A stretch of 64,000 bases of DNA from Foliimonas ilicis. Lineage in GTDB: Bacteria > Pseudomonadota > Alphaproteobacteria > Rhizobiales > Rhizobiaceae. The translations under genes and the position numbers were made by a program. The stretch is taken from assembly GCF_039939195.1 (NCBI RefSeq), contig NZ_JBDUUH010000009.1:185978-249977 (forward strand), written 5' to 3'. Below, one piece after another: positions 45,701-54,318 of the stretch (positions within the stretch are counted from its first letter, which is position 1; each line of letters begins with the position of its first letter). The notes under the pieces are model-generated. The model was not told the origin of the DNA. It saw only the letters and a program-made list of their open reading frames with translations, and did no database searches.

Positions 45701-45735
45701 CAATTCGTTATAAAATCAGATAGGAAGTCAGTCGA

Positions 45736-46002
45736 TCAGGCAGAGATCGCCTTGAGGCGCTGTGCGAGTCGCGAAACCTTGCGCGACGCAGTGTTCTTGT
45801 GAACAACGCCCTTGCTTGCAGCGCGCATCAGTTCAGGCTGAGCCGCCTTGAACGCAGCTTCCGCTGCAGTCTTGTCGCCGGCGACCAGCGCCTCTTCAAG
45901 CTGACGGACAAATGTACGAACGCGCGAGCGACGGTTTTTGTTGATCGCAGCGCGACGGGCGATCTTGCGCGTAGCCTTCTTGGCTGAAGAAGTATTGGCC
46001 AT
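45736..46002 (-). CDS. rpsT: 30S ribosomal protein S20
   Basis: An 88-residue, very basic S20, beginning MANTSSAKKATRKIARR and ending KVSRLAQRLKAISA. S20 binds 16S rRNA at the base of the 30S body early in assembly. It is monocistronic with two hairpins downstream. The 157 bases upstream (to about 46160) hold its promoter, and a repeat element lies beyond. Confidence 0.96.
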   Translation of the reverse strand: MANTSSAKKATRKIARRAAINKNRRSRVRTFVRQLEEALVAGDKTAAEAAFKAAQPELMRAASKGVVHKNTASRKVSRLAQRLKAISA

Positions 46003-46159
46003 GGTGCCTCTGTCTCTAGGTGATACGCTACCAGTTATACCTGGCGCGCAAAAAACAAATGGGCAGCCGCAAGGCCACCTCAGTTGTCGGGGCTTATAAT
46101 TCAGCTTTCCCGGTCAGTCAACGCACTTTCAGCAGCTTCACCGGCTTGTCACACCTTTA

Positions 46160-46301
46160 GAGACTGTTTGATAATTTGCCCTGCCGAGTCATATGGCGTG
46201 GTTTTCGAGAACCGGAGCGGAGCGTACATAAAGTACGTGAGCACCGGAAGCGCAGAAAACTGCGTCAGATGGCCGGCAGGGTAGAGTTTCCAAGCGGTCT
46301 C
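46160..46301. repeat. palindromic intergenic repeat, family B copy 2
   Basis: The outer halves (GAGACTGTTTGATAA... and ...GTTTCCAAGCGGTCTC) are imperfect inverted copies, each with an inner CCCTGCCG / CGGCAGGG. The core at about 46206-46260 contains GAGAACCGGAGCGGAGCGTA and GTACGTGAGCACCGGAAGCG. This core matches the reverse complement of the core at 9290-9350. The element abuts the stop codon of the enoyl-CoA hydratase gene. Confidence 0.8.
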
Positions 46302-47075
46302 TTAGCGGTTCTTGAAGCTGGCGGTGCGTTTCTCCGCAAACGCTGCCATGCCTTCCTTCTGGTCGTCGAGCGCGAAAAGCGAGTGGAAGACGCGCCGTTC
46401 GAAGCGCAGTCCTTCCGAAAGCGTCGTCTCATAGGAGCGGTTGACCACCTCCTTGGTCATCATGACGGCGGGAAGCGAGAAATCCGCGATCTTTGCAGCC
46501 GCTTTCAGCGCTTCCTCGATGACATCGCCTGTCGCGACCACGCGTGAAACAAGGCCGGAACGCTCTGCTTCCGCAGCATCCATCATGCGGCCGGTCAGGC
46601 ACATATCCATTGCCTTGGACTTGCCCACGAAGCGCGTCAGGCGCTGGGAGCCGCCCATGCCGGGTATGACGCCGAGTGTGATTTCGGGCTGGCCGAACTT
46701 GGCGTTTTCACCGGCAATGATGAAGTCGCACATCATGGCGAGTTCGCATCCGCCGCCCAGCGCATAGCCGGAGACTGCCGCGATGATCGGCTTGCGCACC
46801 CGCGTCAGGCCTTCCCATCCGGCGAAGAAATCTTCCATGTAGACGTCGATATAGCTCTTATCCTGCATCTCCTTGATATCGGCGCCAGCAGCGAAGGCCT
46901 TTTCGGATCCGGTGATCACCATGCAGCCGATTCGGGGGCTGGCGTCGAACTCCTGAAGTGCGGCGACCAGTTCCTTGAGCACGGTCGAGTTGAGAGCGTT
47001 CAATGCGCTCGGGCGATTGAGCGTGATGAAACCGACCTTGCCGCGTGTTTCAGCGATGATTGTTTCGTAAGCCAT
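46302..47075 (-). CDS. enoyl-CoA hydratase
   Basis: A 257-residue crotonase-family enzyme. The oxyanion-hole motifs AAGADIKEM and GYALGGGCELAMMCD are present, with the catalytic Glu in the GQPEITLGVIPGMGG block. These match short-chain enoyl-CoA hydratases (EchA/PaaF-like), which hydrate trans-2-enoyl-CoA in beta-oxidation. GGAGG lies 11 bases before ATG 47075. It follows mutM on the same strand after a 35-base gap; a shared transcript is possible but there is no clear functional link. Confidence 0.92.
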   Translation of the reverse strand: MAYETIIAETRGKVGFITLNRPSALNALNSTVLKELVAALQEFDASPRIGCMVITGSEKAFAAGADIKEMQDKSYIDVYMEDFFAGWEGLTRVRKPIIAAVSGYALGGGCELAMMCDFIIAGENAKFGQPEITLGVIPGMGGSQRLTRFVGKSKAMDMCLTGRMMDAAEAERSGLVSRVVATGDVIEEALKAAAKIADFSLPAVMMTKEVVNRSYETTLSEGLRFERRVFHSLFALDDQKEGMAAFAEKRTASFKNR

Positions 47076-47110
47076 CGATCGAAATTCCTCCGGTATGGAT
47101 TGCGGTCCGC

Positions 47111-47998
47111 CTAACGCTGGCAGACCGAACAGTAGAAGGTGGAGCGCCCGCTCTGAACGATACGCTTGATGTGCCCGTCGCAGCCCGGTTTCGAACAGGG
47201 CTTGCCTTCGCGATCGTAGACCGAAAAGGAATGCTGGAAATAGCCCAGCGATCCATCCGTATGCACATAATCTCGAAGAGACGAGCCGCCCGCCGCGATT
47301 GCATCGGCAATGACGGACCGGATCGCTTCTGCAAGCTTCACCGTGCGTGCGCTGGTCTTTCCCGGCTCGGCAGCGATCGTGCCGGCCATTCGTCGTGGCG
47401 AGAGCCCCGCGCGCCAGAGCGCCTCGGACACATATATATTGCCCAGCCCCGCAATCATGCGCTGGTCGAGTAGGGCGGCCTTCAATGGCGCTTTGCGGTT
47501 ACGGAACAGATCGTCCAGCAGCGCTCCGTCCAGCGAATTGCCCGTCGGTTCGACCCCCAATCCTTGAAGCATGGGGTGCTCGCGGTCCCTTTCGGCGAAA
47601 AGCATGAAGCCGAACCGCCTAGGATCGTTGAAAATGACGCGAAATTCCTGATTCCCGGTTGAAAGCACGGTAAAAACAACGTGGTCGTGCGCGGCCGCCT
47701 TGGAGCGTGGATGGTAAAGCGCATCCTGACCGATGGGGTCGCCGTCCGATTCTATCCGAAACGCTCCCGACATTCCCAGATGACAGATGAGCAGCGGCCC
47801 ATCCTCTATATCGGCCAGCAGATATTTTGCGCGGCGCGACAAGGAGATGATGCGGTGCCCGGTCAGCCTTCCGGCAAAATTCTCCGGAAACGGATAGCGC
47901 AGGTTCGGCCTGCGCGTTTCGACCTTAATGATTTGCGCGTCTTCCAGTACGGGCAGAAGGCCACGGCGAACGGTTTCGACTTCGGGCAGTTCAGGCAT
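47111..47998 (-). CDS. mutM: formamidopyrimidine-DNA glycosylase MutM
   Basis: A 295-residue Fpg/MutM beginning MPELPEVETVRRG. The catalytic N-terminal Pro2 and Glu3 fix the start at ATG 47998, not three codons upstream. The C-terminal zinc finger has the pattern C-x4-C-x16-C-x2-C, ending FYCSVCQR. It removes 8-oxoguanine and other oxidised purines from DNA. The start overlaps the end of deoB by eight bases, so the two are coupled. In many relatives ubiE lies upstream of mutM; here deoB does. Confidence 0.95.
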   Translation of the reverse strand: MPELPEVETVRRGLLPVLEDAQIIKVETRRPNLRYPFPENFAGRLTGHRIISLSRRAKYLLADIEDGPLLICHLGMSGAFRIESDGDPIGQDALYHPRSKAAAHDHVVFTVLSTGNQEFRVIFNDPRRFGFMLFAERDREHPMLQGLGVEPTGNSLDGALLDDLFRNRKAPLKAALLDQRMIAGLGNIYVSEALWRAGLSPRRMAGTIAAEPGKTSARTVKLAEAIRSVIADAIAAGGSSLRDYVHTDGSLGYFQHSFSVYDREGKPCSKPGCDGHIKRIVQSGRSTFYCSVCQR

Positions 47999-49226
47999 TG
48001 GCTGCAATCGACGAGAGGAATGATGTGCCGTATCGGCCTTTGGCTATGCCCAGATGCTCGGCGATAGTTTCGCCCATATCGGCAAAGCCTGGACGCAGAC
48101 CGATGCCGCCGCCAGCCTTCCCGGCAATCAGGCCGATGATCGGCACGCGCTCGCGCGTGTGGTCCGTGCCGCGCCATGTCGGGTCGCATCCGTGATCGGC
48201 GGTGAGCAGAAGCAGATCGCCGTCACGCAGGCGCGCTATGATCTCCGGCAGCCTTTCGTCGAAGGATTCGAGCGAGTGCGCATAACCGGGAACGTCGCGC
48301 CGATGGCCGAAGAGCATGTCGAAATCGACGAAATTTGCGAAGACCAGATCGCCGTCTCCTGCATCGTCCATGGCTTTCAGCGTGGCATCGAACAGGGCCA
48401 TGTTGCCCGCCGCCTTGCGAACCTCGGTCACGCCGCGATGCGCGAAAATATCGCCGATCTTGCCGACGCCGATTACCTGTCTGCCTTCAGCCGTTAGCCG
48501 GTCCAGCAATGTCGGCTCCGGCGGCGGCACCGCGTAGTCGCGACGGTTTGACGTTCGCTCGAAATCCTCGGGCGTTTCACCGATGAAGGGCCGCGCGATA
48601 ACGCGCCCGATATTCATAGGATCGACCAGTTTGCGGACAATGCCGCACAGTTCGTAAAGCGCTTCCAGCCCGAAATGCTGCTCATGTGCTGCGATCTGCA
48701 GAACGGAATCCGCGGACGTATAGAGTATGGGTTGTCCAGAACGGACATGCTCTTCGCCAAAGCGCTCGATAATGTCCGTGCCTGACGCATGGCAATTGCC
48801 GAGAATGCCCGGAAGCTTTGCTCCCTTTATGATTTTGTCGGTCAATTCTTCAGGAAAAGCCGGGATTTCCTGGCGGAAATAGCCCCATTCGAACGGAACA
48901 GGCAGGGAAGCGATTTCCCAATGCCCCGAAGGCGTGTCCTTGCCCCTCGAGACTTCCTGCGCCGCGCCGTAAAAACTGGAAGGCAGGAGGGACGCGGTTC
49001 CGTAGCCTTCACCCGCAGCAATGTTTGCGGATCGGTCCAGACCCAGCGAGATCATGTTGGGAAGCTGAAGCGGGCCGTTGCGCAGGCCCTCGCGATCCGC
49101 GCTGCCTTTGGCTGCCGCCTGTCCTATATGGCCATAGGTGTTTGCACCTTCATCGCCGAACCGATCGGCGTCTGCGGCGTGGCCTATGCCGAAAGAATCT
49201 AGCACCAGTAGAAATGCGCGCGCCAT
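47991..49226 (-). CDS. deoB: phosphopentomutase DeoB
   Basis: A 411-residue alkaline-phosphatase-superfamily enzyme. The N-terminal metal site is VLDSFGIGHAADADRFGD, the phosphorylated Thr lies in GKDTPSGHWE, and the C-terminal metal ligands are in TADHGCDPTWRGTDHTRE. It interconverts ribose-1-phosphate or deoxyribose-1-phosphate with the 5-phosphates in nucleoside salvage. No other deo genes are next to it. Its start lies 85 bases downstream of the TadE-like gene on the same strand, and in some genomes this deoB adjacency to tad pilus genes is conserved. Confidence 0.95.
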   Translation of the reverse strand: MARAFLLVLDSFGIGHAADADRFGDEGANTYGHIGQAAAKGSADREGLRNGPLQLPNMISLGLDRSANIAAGEGYGTASLLPSSFYGAAQEVSRGKDTPSGHWEIASLPVPFEWGYFRQEIPAFPEELTDKIIKGAKLPGILGNCHASGTDIIERFGEEHVRSGQPILYTSADSVLQIAAHEQHFGLEALYELCGIVRKLVDPMNIGRVIARPFIGETPEDFERTSNRRDYAVPPPEPTLLDRLTAEGRQVIGVGKIGDIFAHRGVTEVRKAAGNMALFDATLKAMDDAGDGDLVFANFVDFDMLFGHRRDVPGYAHSLESFDERLPEIIARLRDGDLLLLTADHGCDPTWRGTDHTRERVPIIGLIAGKAGGGIGLRPGFADMGETIAEHLGIAKGRYGTSFLSSIAANA

Positions 49227-49311
49227 GAAGGGTCCAATGTTACCGGTCGGACCTCACAGATAATGGCCAAGCAGGCGCTTGGCAATTTGCTGGCTATGAA
49301 ATGCTGACAGC

Positions 49312-49935
49312 CTAGGAAGATTTGCAGGTCGCGCAGGTCATCAGGCTGGTGCGTCTCGGACGCAGATGGAACGTCTCTTTCATTGAAATATTGTCGAAGG
49401 CGGCAGCCAGACCCAACGATGCGTTGTTCTCCGCAGCCCATGCGATGATCGGTTTGTATTCGAGAAATGCTTCCACCCGGATGAGAAAGGCACCCTGGCT
49501 GACAAGCGCCGCCGGAACCGTCGTTGTCTCATTGGCAGGGACGTCGCCCGTATATGCGCCGTTTTCGAGTTTGCCCCACCACAGCACATTCACACGCGGA
49601 GACGCATCGTTCGTCATCTGGATGGCGGTGACGACGATCTTCGGCTCGCCGCGATTATAGGGCTGAACGATGGACTGGCCGATCTTCATGATCGCGATCA
49701 GTTCGTCCTTGGACATGTCGGTTTGCTGCGCGACCAGATCGGCCACCATGCTGCCGACACGGCCGACCTTCTTGTTGGTCTCGATGCCTTGTCCGACTTC
49801 GACGGTAACGAAGTACATGCAAAGCAGAAGCGGCACGATCAGCGCGAATTCGACTGCCGCCACGCCTTTTCGATCGGTTGCGAACCGCCGAAGCCTCGTC
49901 TGAAGTCTTGATAGTGCCCCCGCACAATAAGACAT
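49312..49935 (-). CDS. TadE-like pseudopilin 2 (TadF/TadG class)
   Basis: A 207-residue protein with a short basic N-terminus, then RKGVAAVEFALIVPLLLCMY. This is a class III prepilin-like segment with Gly and Glu spaced as in TadE/TadF pseudopilins, followed by a periplasmic domain ending in a Cys-x2-Cys (TCATC). It is probably cut by the CpaA peptidase and forms part of the Tad pilus base. ATG 49935 follows CAGGGAGCAAC and is better supported than ATG 49956, which touches the previous stop. Confidence 0.85.
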   Translation of the reverse strand: MSYCAGALSRLQTRLRRFATDRKGVAAVEFALIVPLLLCMYFVTVEVGQGIETNKKVGRVGSMVADLVAQQTDMSKDELIAIMKIGQSIVQPYNRGEPKIVVTAIQMTNDASPRVNVLWWGKLENGAYTGDVPANETTTVPAALVSQGAFLIRVEAFLEYKPIIAWAAENNASLGLAAAFDNISMKETFHLRPRRTSLMTCATCKSS

Positions 49936-49956
49936 TGTTGCTCCCTGATATGACAT

Positions 49957-50544
49957 TTATTGCGACAGATTGGATGTGTCGTCGAATGGCTCGTTTTGCC
50001 AGGTCGTCGTCGTGAAGATCAGCGTCTTGCCATCGTCGAGATTGGCCATGGATTTCCTGAGCATGTCGGTCATGACCGGCCATTTGTAGAAAATCCGCAG
50101 CATGTTTTTCGTGCCGGCGAGGCCGGGATCGAAGCCGAACTCGCTCTCATCGAGCACTTTGCCGGTGATCTTCACACGGACTTTGGCTGCTTCCGCGAAA
50201 GTGTCGTACTGCCGCAAATCTATGGATAGGCCGGGGCAGTCTTTTGCAACGATGATCTCCAGACGTTTGCAGATCATCGATCTCATCTGGCCTTCACTGG
50301 TGTCGGCCGCTTTGATTTCGCCGGTACGCAACTGGCGGGCGATGTCGTCCGTGATGTTTGACAGAACCTGCTGCCCCGCAAACGAGATGCAGCTTTCAAA
50401 CACGGCGAAGATGAGCAACGAGAAGGGAAGCGCGAGCATTCCGAACTCAATAGCGGTTGCTCCGGCGTCATTCCGGCGAAACCTGCTGAAAAGGCCGAAC
50501 CTTTTATCTGTGCTTCTGCGTTCAGCCTTGGGCTCAGCGCTCAT
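49957..50544 (-). CDS. TadE-like pseudopilin 1
   Basis: A 195-residue protein with an N-terminal basic stretch (FSRFRRNDAGATAIEFGML) holding the prepilin cleavage pattern Gly-Ala-Thr-Ala-Ile-Glu, a membrane helix (about 33-55) and an extracytoplasmic domain. It matches the TadE family of minor pilins of Tad/Flp pili. The stop is directly followed by the start region of the second TadE-like gene, showing a shared transcript. Confidence 0.87.
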   Translation of the reverse strand: MSAEPKAERRSTDKRFGLFSRFRRNDAGATAIEFGMLALPFSLLIFAVFESCISFAGQQVLSNITDDIARQLRTGEIKAADTSEGQMRSMICKRLEIIVAKDCPGLSIDLRQYDTFAEAAKVRVKITGKVLDESEFGFDPGLAGTKNMLRIFYKWPVMTDMLRKSMANLDDGKTLIFTTTTWQNEPFDDTSNLSQ

Positions 50545-50658
50545 ACGGCTACCTGTCGATCCTGATGCAATTCTCAGGAGACGGTAGCCGATACAAATTG
50601 AATTATCGTGTGAGCGATCCAGACAATTGCCGGACGTATATTTACCGCGTGGTAAGAA

Positions 50659-51090
50659 TTACTGGTTGCCCATCTCGCTGTCGGACACGCGCTCCGCTTC
50701 GTTCTTGTAGGAGCTTTCGCAGAATGGCGTGCAGGACAGGGTCTGGATCGCGGCGCGTCTATATATACGCACGGACGAAGCATCCTGTCTGTTGACGATT
50801 ATCTGTTCGTCGATGATCGGCGCGCCATCGCGGTCGAGAACGACGAGATTGGTGATGCCAAATCCCTTGCCGGTCAAAACGATAGTCGTGGCATCCTGAA
50901 CCGCGGCGTCCGCGATCAAGGGATTTCCCACCACGATCGTATCGGCCGGGCGGGTCAGTTTTATGATCTTTGCCTGGTTCATCACCACATCGATGCCGGA
51001 CCCCGCCTGTGCCGGGCTCATGATGATGAAGGCGCCCAACAGCGCGGCAGTCGCACCGGCAACGCGCAGGAAGGAATTCAGCTTGACCAT
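50659..51090 (-). CDS. stand-alone secretin N-domain (pilus assembly) protein
   Basis: A 143-residue exported protein. A signal peptide (cleavage after SPAQA near residue 29) is followed by one T2SS/T3SS/Tad secretin N-terminal domain (about 33-100, TIVVGNPLIADAAVQDATTI). The same domain opens CpaC encoded at 52747, with PNPAVADAV-like spacing. The C-terminal tail has a Cys-x3-Cys motif (SCTPFCESS) and is charged. It has no secretin pore domain. It is divergent from cpaA across 165 bases and probably co-transcribed with the two TadE-like genes. Confidence 0.82.
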   Translation of the reverse strand: MVKLNSFLRVAGATAALLGAFIIMSPAQAGSGIDVVMNQAKIIKLTRPADTIVVGNPLIADAAVQDATTIVLTGKGFGITNLVVLDRDGAPIIDEQIIVNRQDASSVRIYRRAAIQTLSCTPFCESSYKNEAERVSDSEMGNQ

Positions 51091-51255
51091 TGCGCCGCTC
51101 CAGACGAGTTAATTGTTGCCTGAAAAATGAACGATATTGGTGAACCAACGGTTAAGCATAAGCGCGCAAGTCAAAAATCGACGCAGCGGACTCACCAATC
51201 CTTAATTGCAGCGCTTTATATTTGGCATCGAAGAATTTCTTATCGGTGCGATGCA

Positions 51256-51777
51256 ATGATTGAAGCGCTAATATTCGTCGTATTTCCGTTCTGCATGGTT
51301 TTTGCAGCCGTTTCCGACATGCTGTCCATGACTATCGCCAATCGCGTCTCGCTGGTTCTGGTCGCTACTTTCGCAGTCGTAGCACCGCTGACGGGAATGG
51401 AATGGTCGGTCTACGGCCTGCATCTTGCTGCGGGCATGCTGGTTCTGAGCGTCACATTTGGCCTGTTCGCACTTGGCGCGATGGGCGGCGGCGATGCCAA
51501 GCTGCTGGCCGCAACATCGGTCTTTTTCGGCCTCGATATGAGCCTGATGAATTACCTTCTGATCTCAACGCTGATAGGCGGTGCGATAACGCTGGGCATC
51601 GTGATTTACAGGAAGTCCGCGATGGCCGTGTTTACCGGCCATAATATGTTCCTGCGCAACTTCGCGGACGAGAAGGCGGGCATCCCTTATGGCATAGCGC
51701 TTGGGATCGGTGGCCTGATCGCCTACCCGGAATCGCCGCTCATGGTCTGGGCGCTTGAGCGGCTTGCGCTCAACTAA
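51256..51777 (+). CDS. cpaA: prepilin peptidase CpaA (TadV)
   Basis: A 173-residue A24-type aspartic prepilin peptidase with about five membrane segments. The two catalytic aspartates lie in VSDMLSMTIANR and MGGGDAKLL, the GGGD signature of the family. It removes leader peptides of Flp pilins and TadE-like pseudopilins at the inner membrane. ATG 51256 is chosen; the frame is open back to 51127 but the added residues are not a membrane segment. It is the first plus-strand gene of the pilus locus. Confidence 0.92.
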   Translation: MIEALIFVVFPFCMVFAAVSDMLSMTIANRVSLVLVATFAVVAPLTGMEWSVYGLHLAAGMLVLSVTFGLFALGAMGGGDAKLLAATSVFFGLDMSLMNYLLISTLIGGAITLGIVIYRKSAMAVFTGHNMFLRNFADEKAGIPYGIALGIGGLIAYPESPLMVWALERLALN

Positions 51778-51861
51778 AGTCAAGTTTTCGGCTGGGCTTT
51801 TACTGCGCTTTCGCAGTTATTTCTCGTAAACTTAAAATTAAGCATGCTCGTAAGGATTGAA

Positions 51862-51912
51862 TTAACCATAATTTGACGATTTCGCCCGCATGGTCCGACT
51901 GGGTTTGGTTAA
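51862..51912 (+). promoter_or_regulatory. CtrA-like half sites before cpaB
   Basis: TTAACCAT (51862-51869) and its inverse TGGTTAA (51906-51912) lie within 75 bases of the cpaB start. TTAACCAT resembles the half site of the cell-cycle regulator CtrA, which controls Tad pilus genes in Caulobacter. The full TTAA-N7-TTAA form is not present, so this is only suggestive. Confidence 0.3.
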
Positions 51913-51934
51913 TACCATTGGGCGAGGTTGGATT

Positions 51935-52750
51935 ATGGCGGCATCCCGTATGATCGTCTTGGGCGTTGCGGTCGCTGCTGCGAGCGGCGCGGGTTATGTT
52001 GCCAAGAACATATCGGCAAATCCCCCGCAGCAGATGGCGATCGAGCCGGGACCGCAGGCACCGGCGATGAATCTCACCGAGGTTCTGGTGCTTTCCGGCG
52101 ATGTTCCGATGGGCGCGCCGCTTGACGGCAAGATCGGTTGGGAATCCTGGCCGGCAGATGGCGTGAATGCCGGGTTCATCACGAAATCCGCAGATCCCGA
52201 CGCGGCTGATCAGCTCAAGAATTCGCTCGCACGTGTCGCCATGTATTCGGGTGAGCCGCTTCGCCGTTCGAAACTGGTCGGCGAGGGGATGAGCTTCATG
52301 TCCTCGATCCTGCCATCGGGCAAGCGCGCAATCGCCACGCAAATTTCTGCGGACACGTCTGCAGGCGGCTTCATTCTTCCCAACGATTTTGTCGATGTCA
52401 TCATGACGCGCCGCACCGACGCTTCGGCAGGCGGCAGCGGCTACACCACGGAAACCATCCTCAAGAACATCAAGGTTCTGGCGATCGACCAGGCTATCCA
52501 GGAAGACGAGGAAGGCCGCAAGGTAAAGGTCGGCGAAACGGCCACCCTCGAACTTTCCTCGCAGCAGGCCGAAATCATCACCGTCGCGCAGCAGATGGCG
52601 GACCGGCTGACGCTGGCGCTGCGTTCCGTCGCGGATGCGCAGGAAATAGCAACGGACGAGGCCGACTATCTCGTCTCCGGCAATGGCCGTCGCGGCACCG
52701 TTCGGCTGATCAAATCCGGCGAAATGACCGAAGTAGGGGCAAGAAAATGA
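51935..52750 (+). CDS. cpaB: Flp pilus assembly protein CpaB (RcpC)
   Basis: A 271-residue protein with one N-terminal membrane segment (about 5-25) and a periplasmic SAF/RcpC domain (about 45-115, VLSGDVPMGAPLDGKIGWESWP and GEPLRRSKLV). CpaB-type proteins support the secretin or modify the pilus in the periplasm. ATG 51935 follows GAGG. The stop overlaps the cpaC start by four bases. Confidence 0.92.
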   Translation: MAASRMIVLGVAVAAASGAGYVAKNISANPPQQMAIEPGPQAPAMNLTEVLVLSGDVPMGAPLDGKIGWESWPADGVNAGFITKSADPDAADQLKNSLARVAMYSGEPLRRSKLVGEGMSFMSSILPSGKRAIATQISADTSAGGFILPNDFVDVIMTRRTDASAGGSGYTTETILKNIKVLAIDQAIQEDEEGRKVKVGETATLELSSQQAEIITVAQQMADRLTLALRSVADAQEIATDEADYLVSGNGRRGTVRLIKSGEMTEVGARK

Positions 52751-54318
52751 GGCAGAAGCAGCCAATCATGAATATTTGCGCCGCCCGGCTTCGCCCGATG
52801 TTCTCAAAGGCGAGCACACTTGCGCTGGCATCGGCCATTGCGCTCTCCGGCGGACCTTTTGACGGTGTTCGCGATGCGAATGCGGCAGGCCAGACGCAGG
52901 TTCACACCTCCGGCACGAAAAGCCAGCGTGTGAAGCTCGGCCTCAACAAATCCATCGTCATCGATCTGCCAAGCGATGCTTATGACATTCTGGTAGCAAA
53001 CCCGGCGGTTGCCGACGCGGTAACGCGCACTGCGCGCCGCATCTATCTGTTTGGCAAATCTGTCGGCGAGACGAATATTTTCGTCTTCGGGTCCAATGGC
53101 GAGCAGATCGCAAGCCTCGACCTCGCCGTCGAGCGCGATGTCGCGGGCCTTGAAGGTTACATCAAGCGCTTCATTCCGACCTCGGATGTTACGGTCGAAC
53201 TCTTGAACGACAACGTGGTGCTGACCGGCACCGTCGATACGCCGCTCGACGCAAAGCGCGCAGCCGACCTCGCGCAGATTTTCGTTACCGGCGGTGAAGC
53301 GACGACAGGCCAATATTCGCAGACGGCATCGGGCGGTTCCTCGGACGGCGGCGTGCAGATCGACAACCCCGACAATCAGCGCCGCACGAGCCGCATCGTC
53401 AACATGCTGCAGATCGTCGGCGAAGATCAGGTAACGCTGAAGGTGACGGTGGCCGAAGTCAGCCGCAGCGTCATGAAGCAGCTCGGCGTGAATATGATCG
53501 CTGGGGGCAGCGGCAGCGGGATTTCATGGGGTGCGATCAGCGACAATGTGGCTGGTCTCGGAAAGCAGTTAACAAATTCCGGTGCCGCAATATCGACCTC
53601 ATCGCTGGACGCATATCTGAATGCGATGGAGCAAACGGGAGTCATGAAAACTCTCGCGGAACCGACATTGACGGCGGTTTCGGGGGAGAAGGCGACGTTC
53701 AAGGTTGGCGGAGAGTTCAATCTGATCACCGAGTTCTCGGCGAACCGCTCTGACGACAATCGCGACGCAGATCCTACCTATAAGGTCGAGAAAATCGAGT
53801 ACGGCATAGGTCTGGAATTCCAGCCGGTCGTACTTTCTCCGGGCCGGATAAGTCTCAAGGTAAGAACTTCCGTGTCGGAACCGACGACCGAAGGGTCAGC
53901 CAGCTTTTCTACCGGCGTCAAAACACCTGCAATGAACGCGATCTCCATCCGCAAACGCTTGGCCGACACCACGGTCGAGCTTCCATCCGGCGGATCGATG
54001 ATGATTGCGGGACTTGTGCGCGACGATATTCGACAGGCGGTCAACGGGATGCCAGGGCTGACCAAAATCCCGGTTCTCGGCACGCTGTTCCGCAGCCGCG
54101 ACTTCGTGCGCAACGAGACCGAACTGGTCATCATCGTGACGCCTTATCTGGCCAAACCCGTTGCACGCAACCAGCTCGCCAAGCCCGATGACAATTTCAA
54201 CGCGGCCAGCGACGGCGCGGGCATATTCCTTGGTCGCGTCAACCGCGTCTACGGCACCATGCAGACCAACAAGCCGAATGGCCGTTACCACGGCGTTGTC
54301 GGTTACATCTACAAATGA
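52747..54318 (+). CDS. cpaC: Tad pilus outer-membrane secretin CpaC (RcpA)
   Basis: A 523-residue secretin. It has a signal peptide ending near DANAA, a pilus N-domain (about 60-130), a BON-like domain (about 130-185) and the secretin pore domain (about 260-470, with VEKIEYGIGLEFQPVV and PVLGTLFRSRDF motifs). It forms the outer-membrane ring through which the Flp pilus exits. It overlaps cpaB and cpaD by four bases on each side. A start at ATG 52768 is also possible. Confidence 0.95.
   Translation: MRQKQPIMNICAARLRPMFSKASTLALASAIALSGGPFDGVRDANAAGQTQVHTSGTKSQRVKLGLNKSIVIDLPSDAYDILVANPAVADAVTRTARRIYLFGKSVGETNIFVFGSNGEQIASLDLAVERDVAGLEGYIKRFIPTSDVTVELLNDNVVLTGTVDTPLDAKRAADLAQIFVTGGEATTGQYSQTASGGSSDGGVQIDNPDNQRRTSRIVNMLQIVGEDQVTLKVTVAEVSRSVMKQLGVNMIAGGSGSGISWGAISDNVAGLGKQLTNSGAAISTSSLDAYLNAMEQTGVMKTLAEPTLTAVSGEKATFKVGGEFNLITEFSANRSDDNRDADPTYKVEKIEYGIGLEFQPVVLSPGRISLKVRTSVSEPTTEGSASFSTGVKTPAMNAISIRKRLADTTVELPSGGSMMIAGLVRDDIRQAVNGMPGLTKIPVLGTLFRSRDFVRNETELVIIVTPYLAKPVARNQLAKPDDNFNAASDGAGIFLGRVNRVYGTMQTNKPNGRYHGVVGYIYK

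Larger units (their letters stand above)
44891..45735. other. long non-coding region between dnaA and rpsT, origin candidate
   Basis: Here 845 bases hold no convincing gene. The middle (about 45300-45460) is AT-richer, with runs such as ATTCTTTTTTTAAATAATTC. DnaA-box-like sites are TGTGGATGA at 45489-45497 (8 of 9) and TGTGGACAG at 45271-45279 (7 of 9). The dnaA promoter must lie at the left end and the rpsT terminators at the right end. In Caulobacter and Sinorhizobium the origin is beside hemE, so origin function here is only a possibility. Confidence 0.4.
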
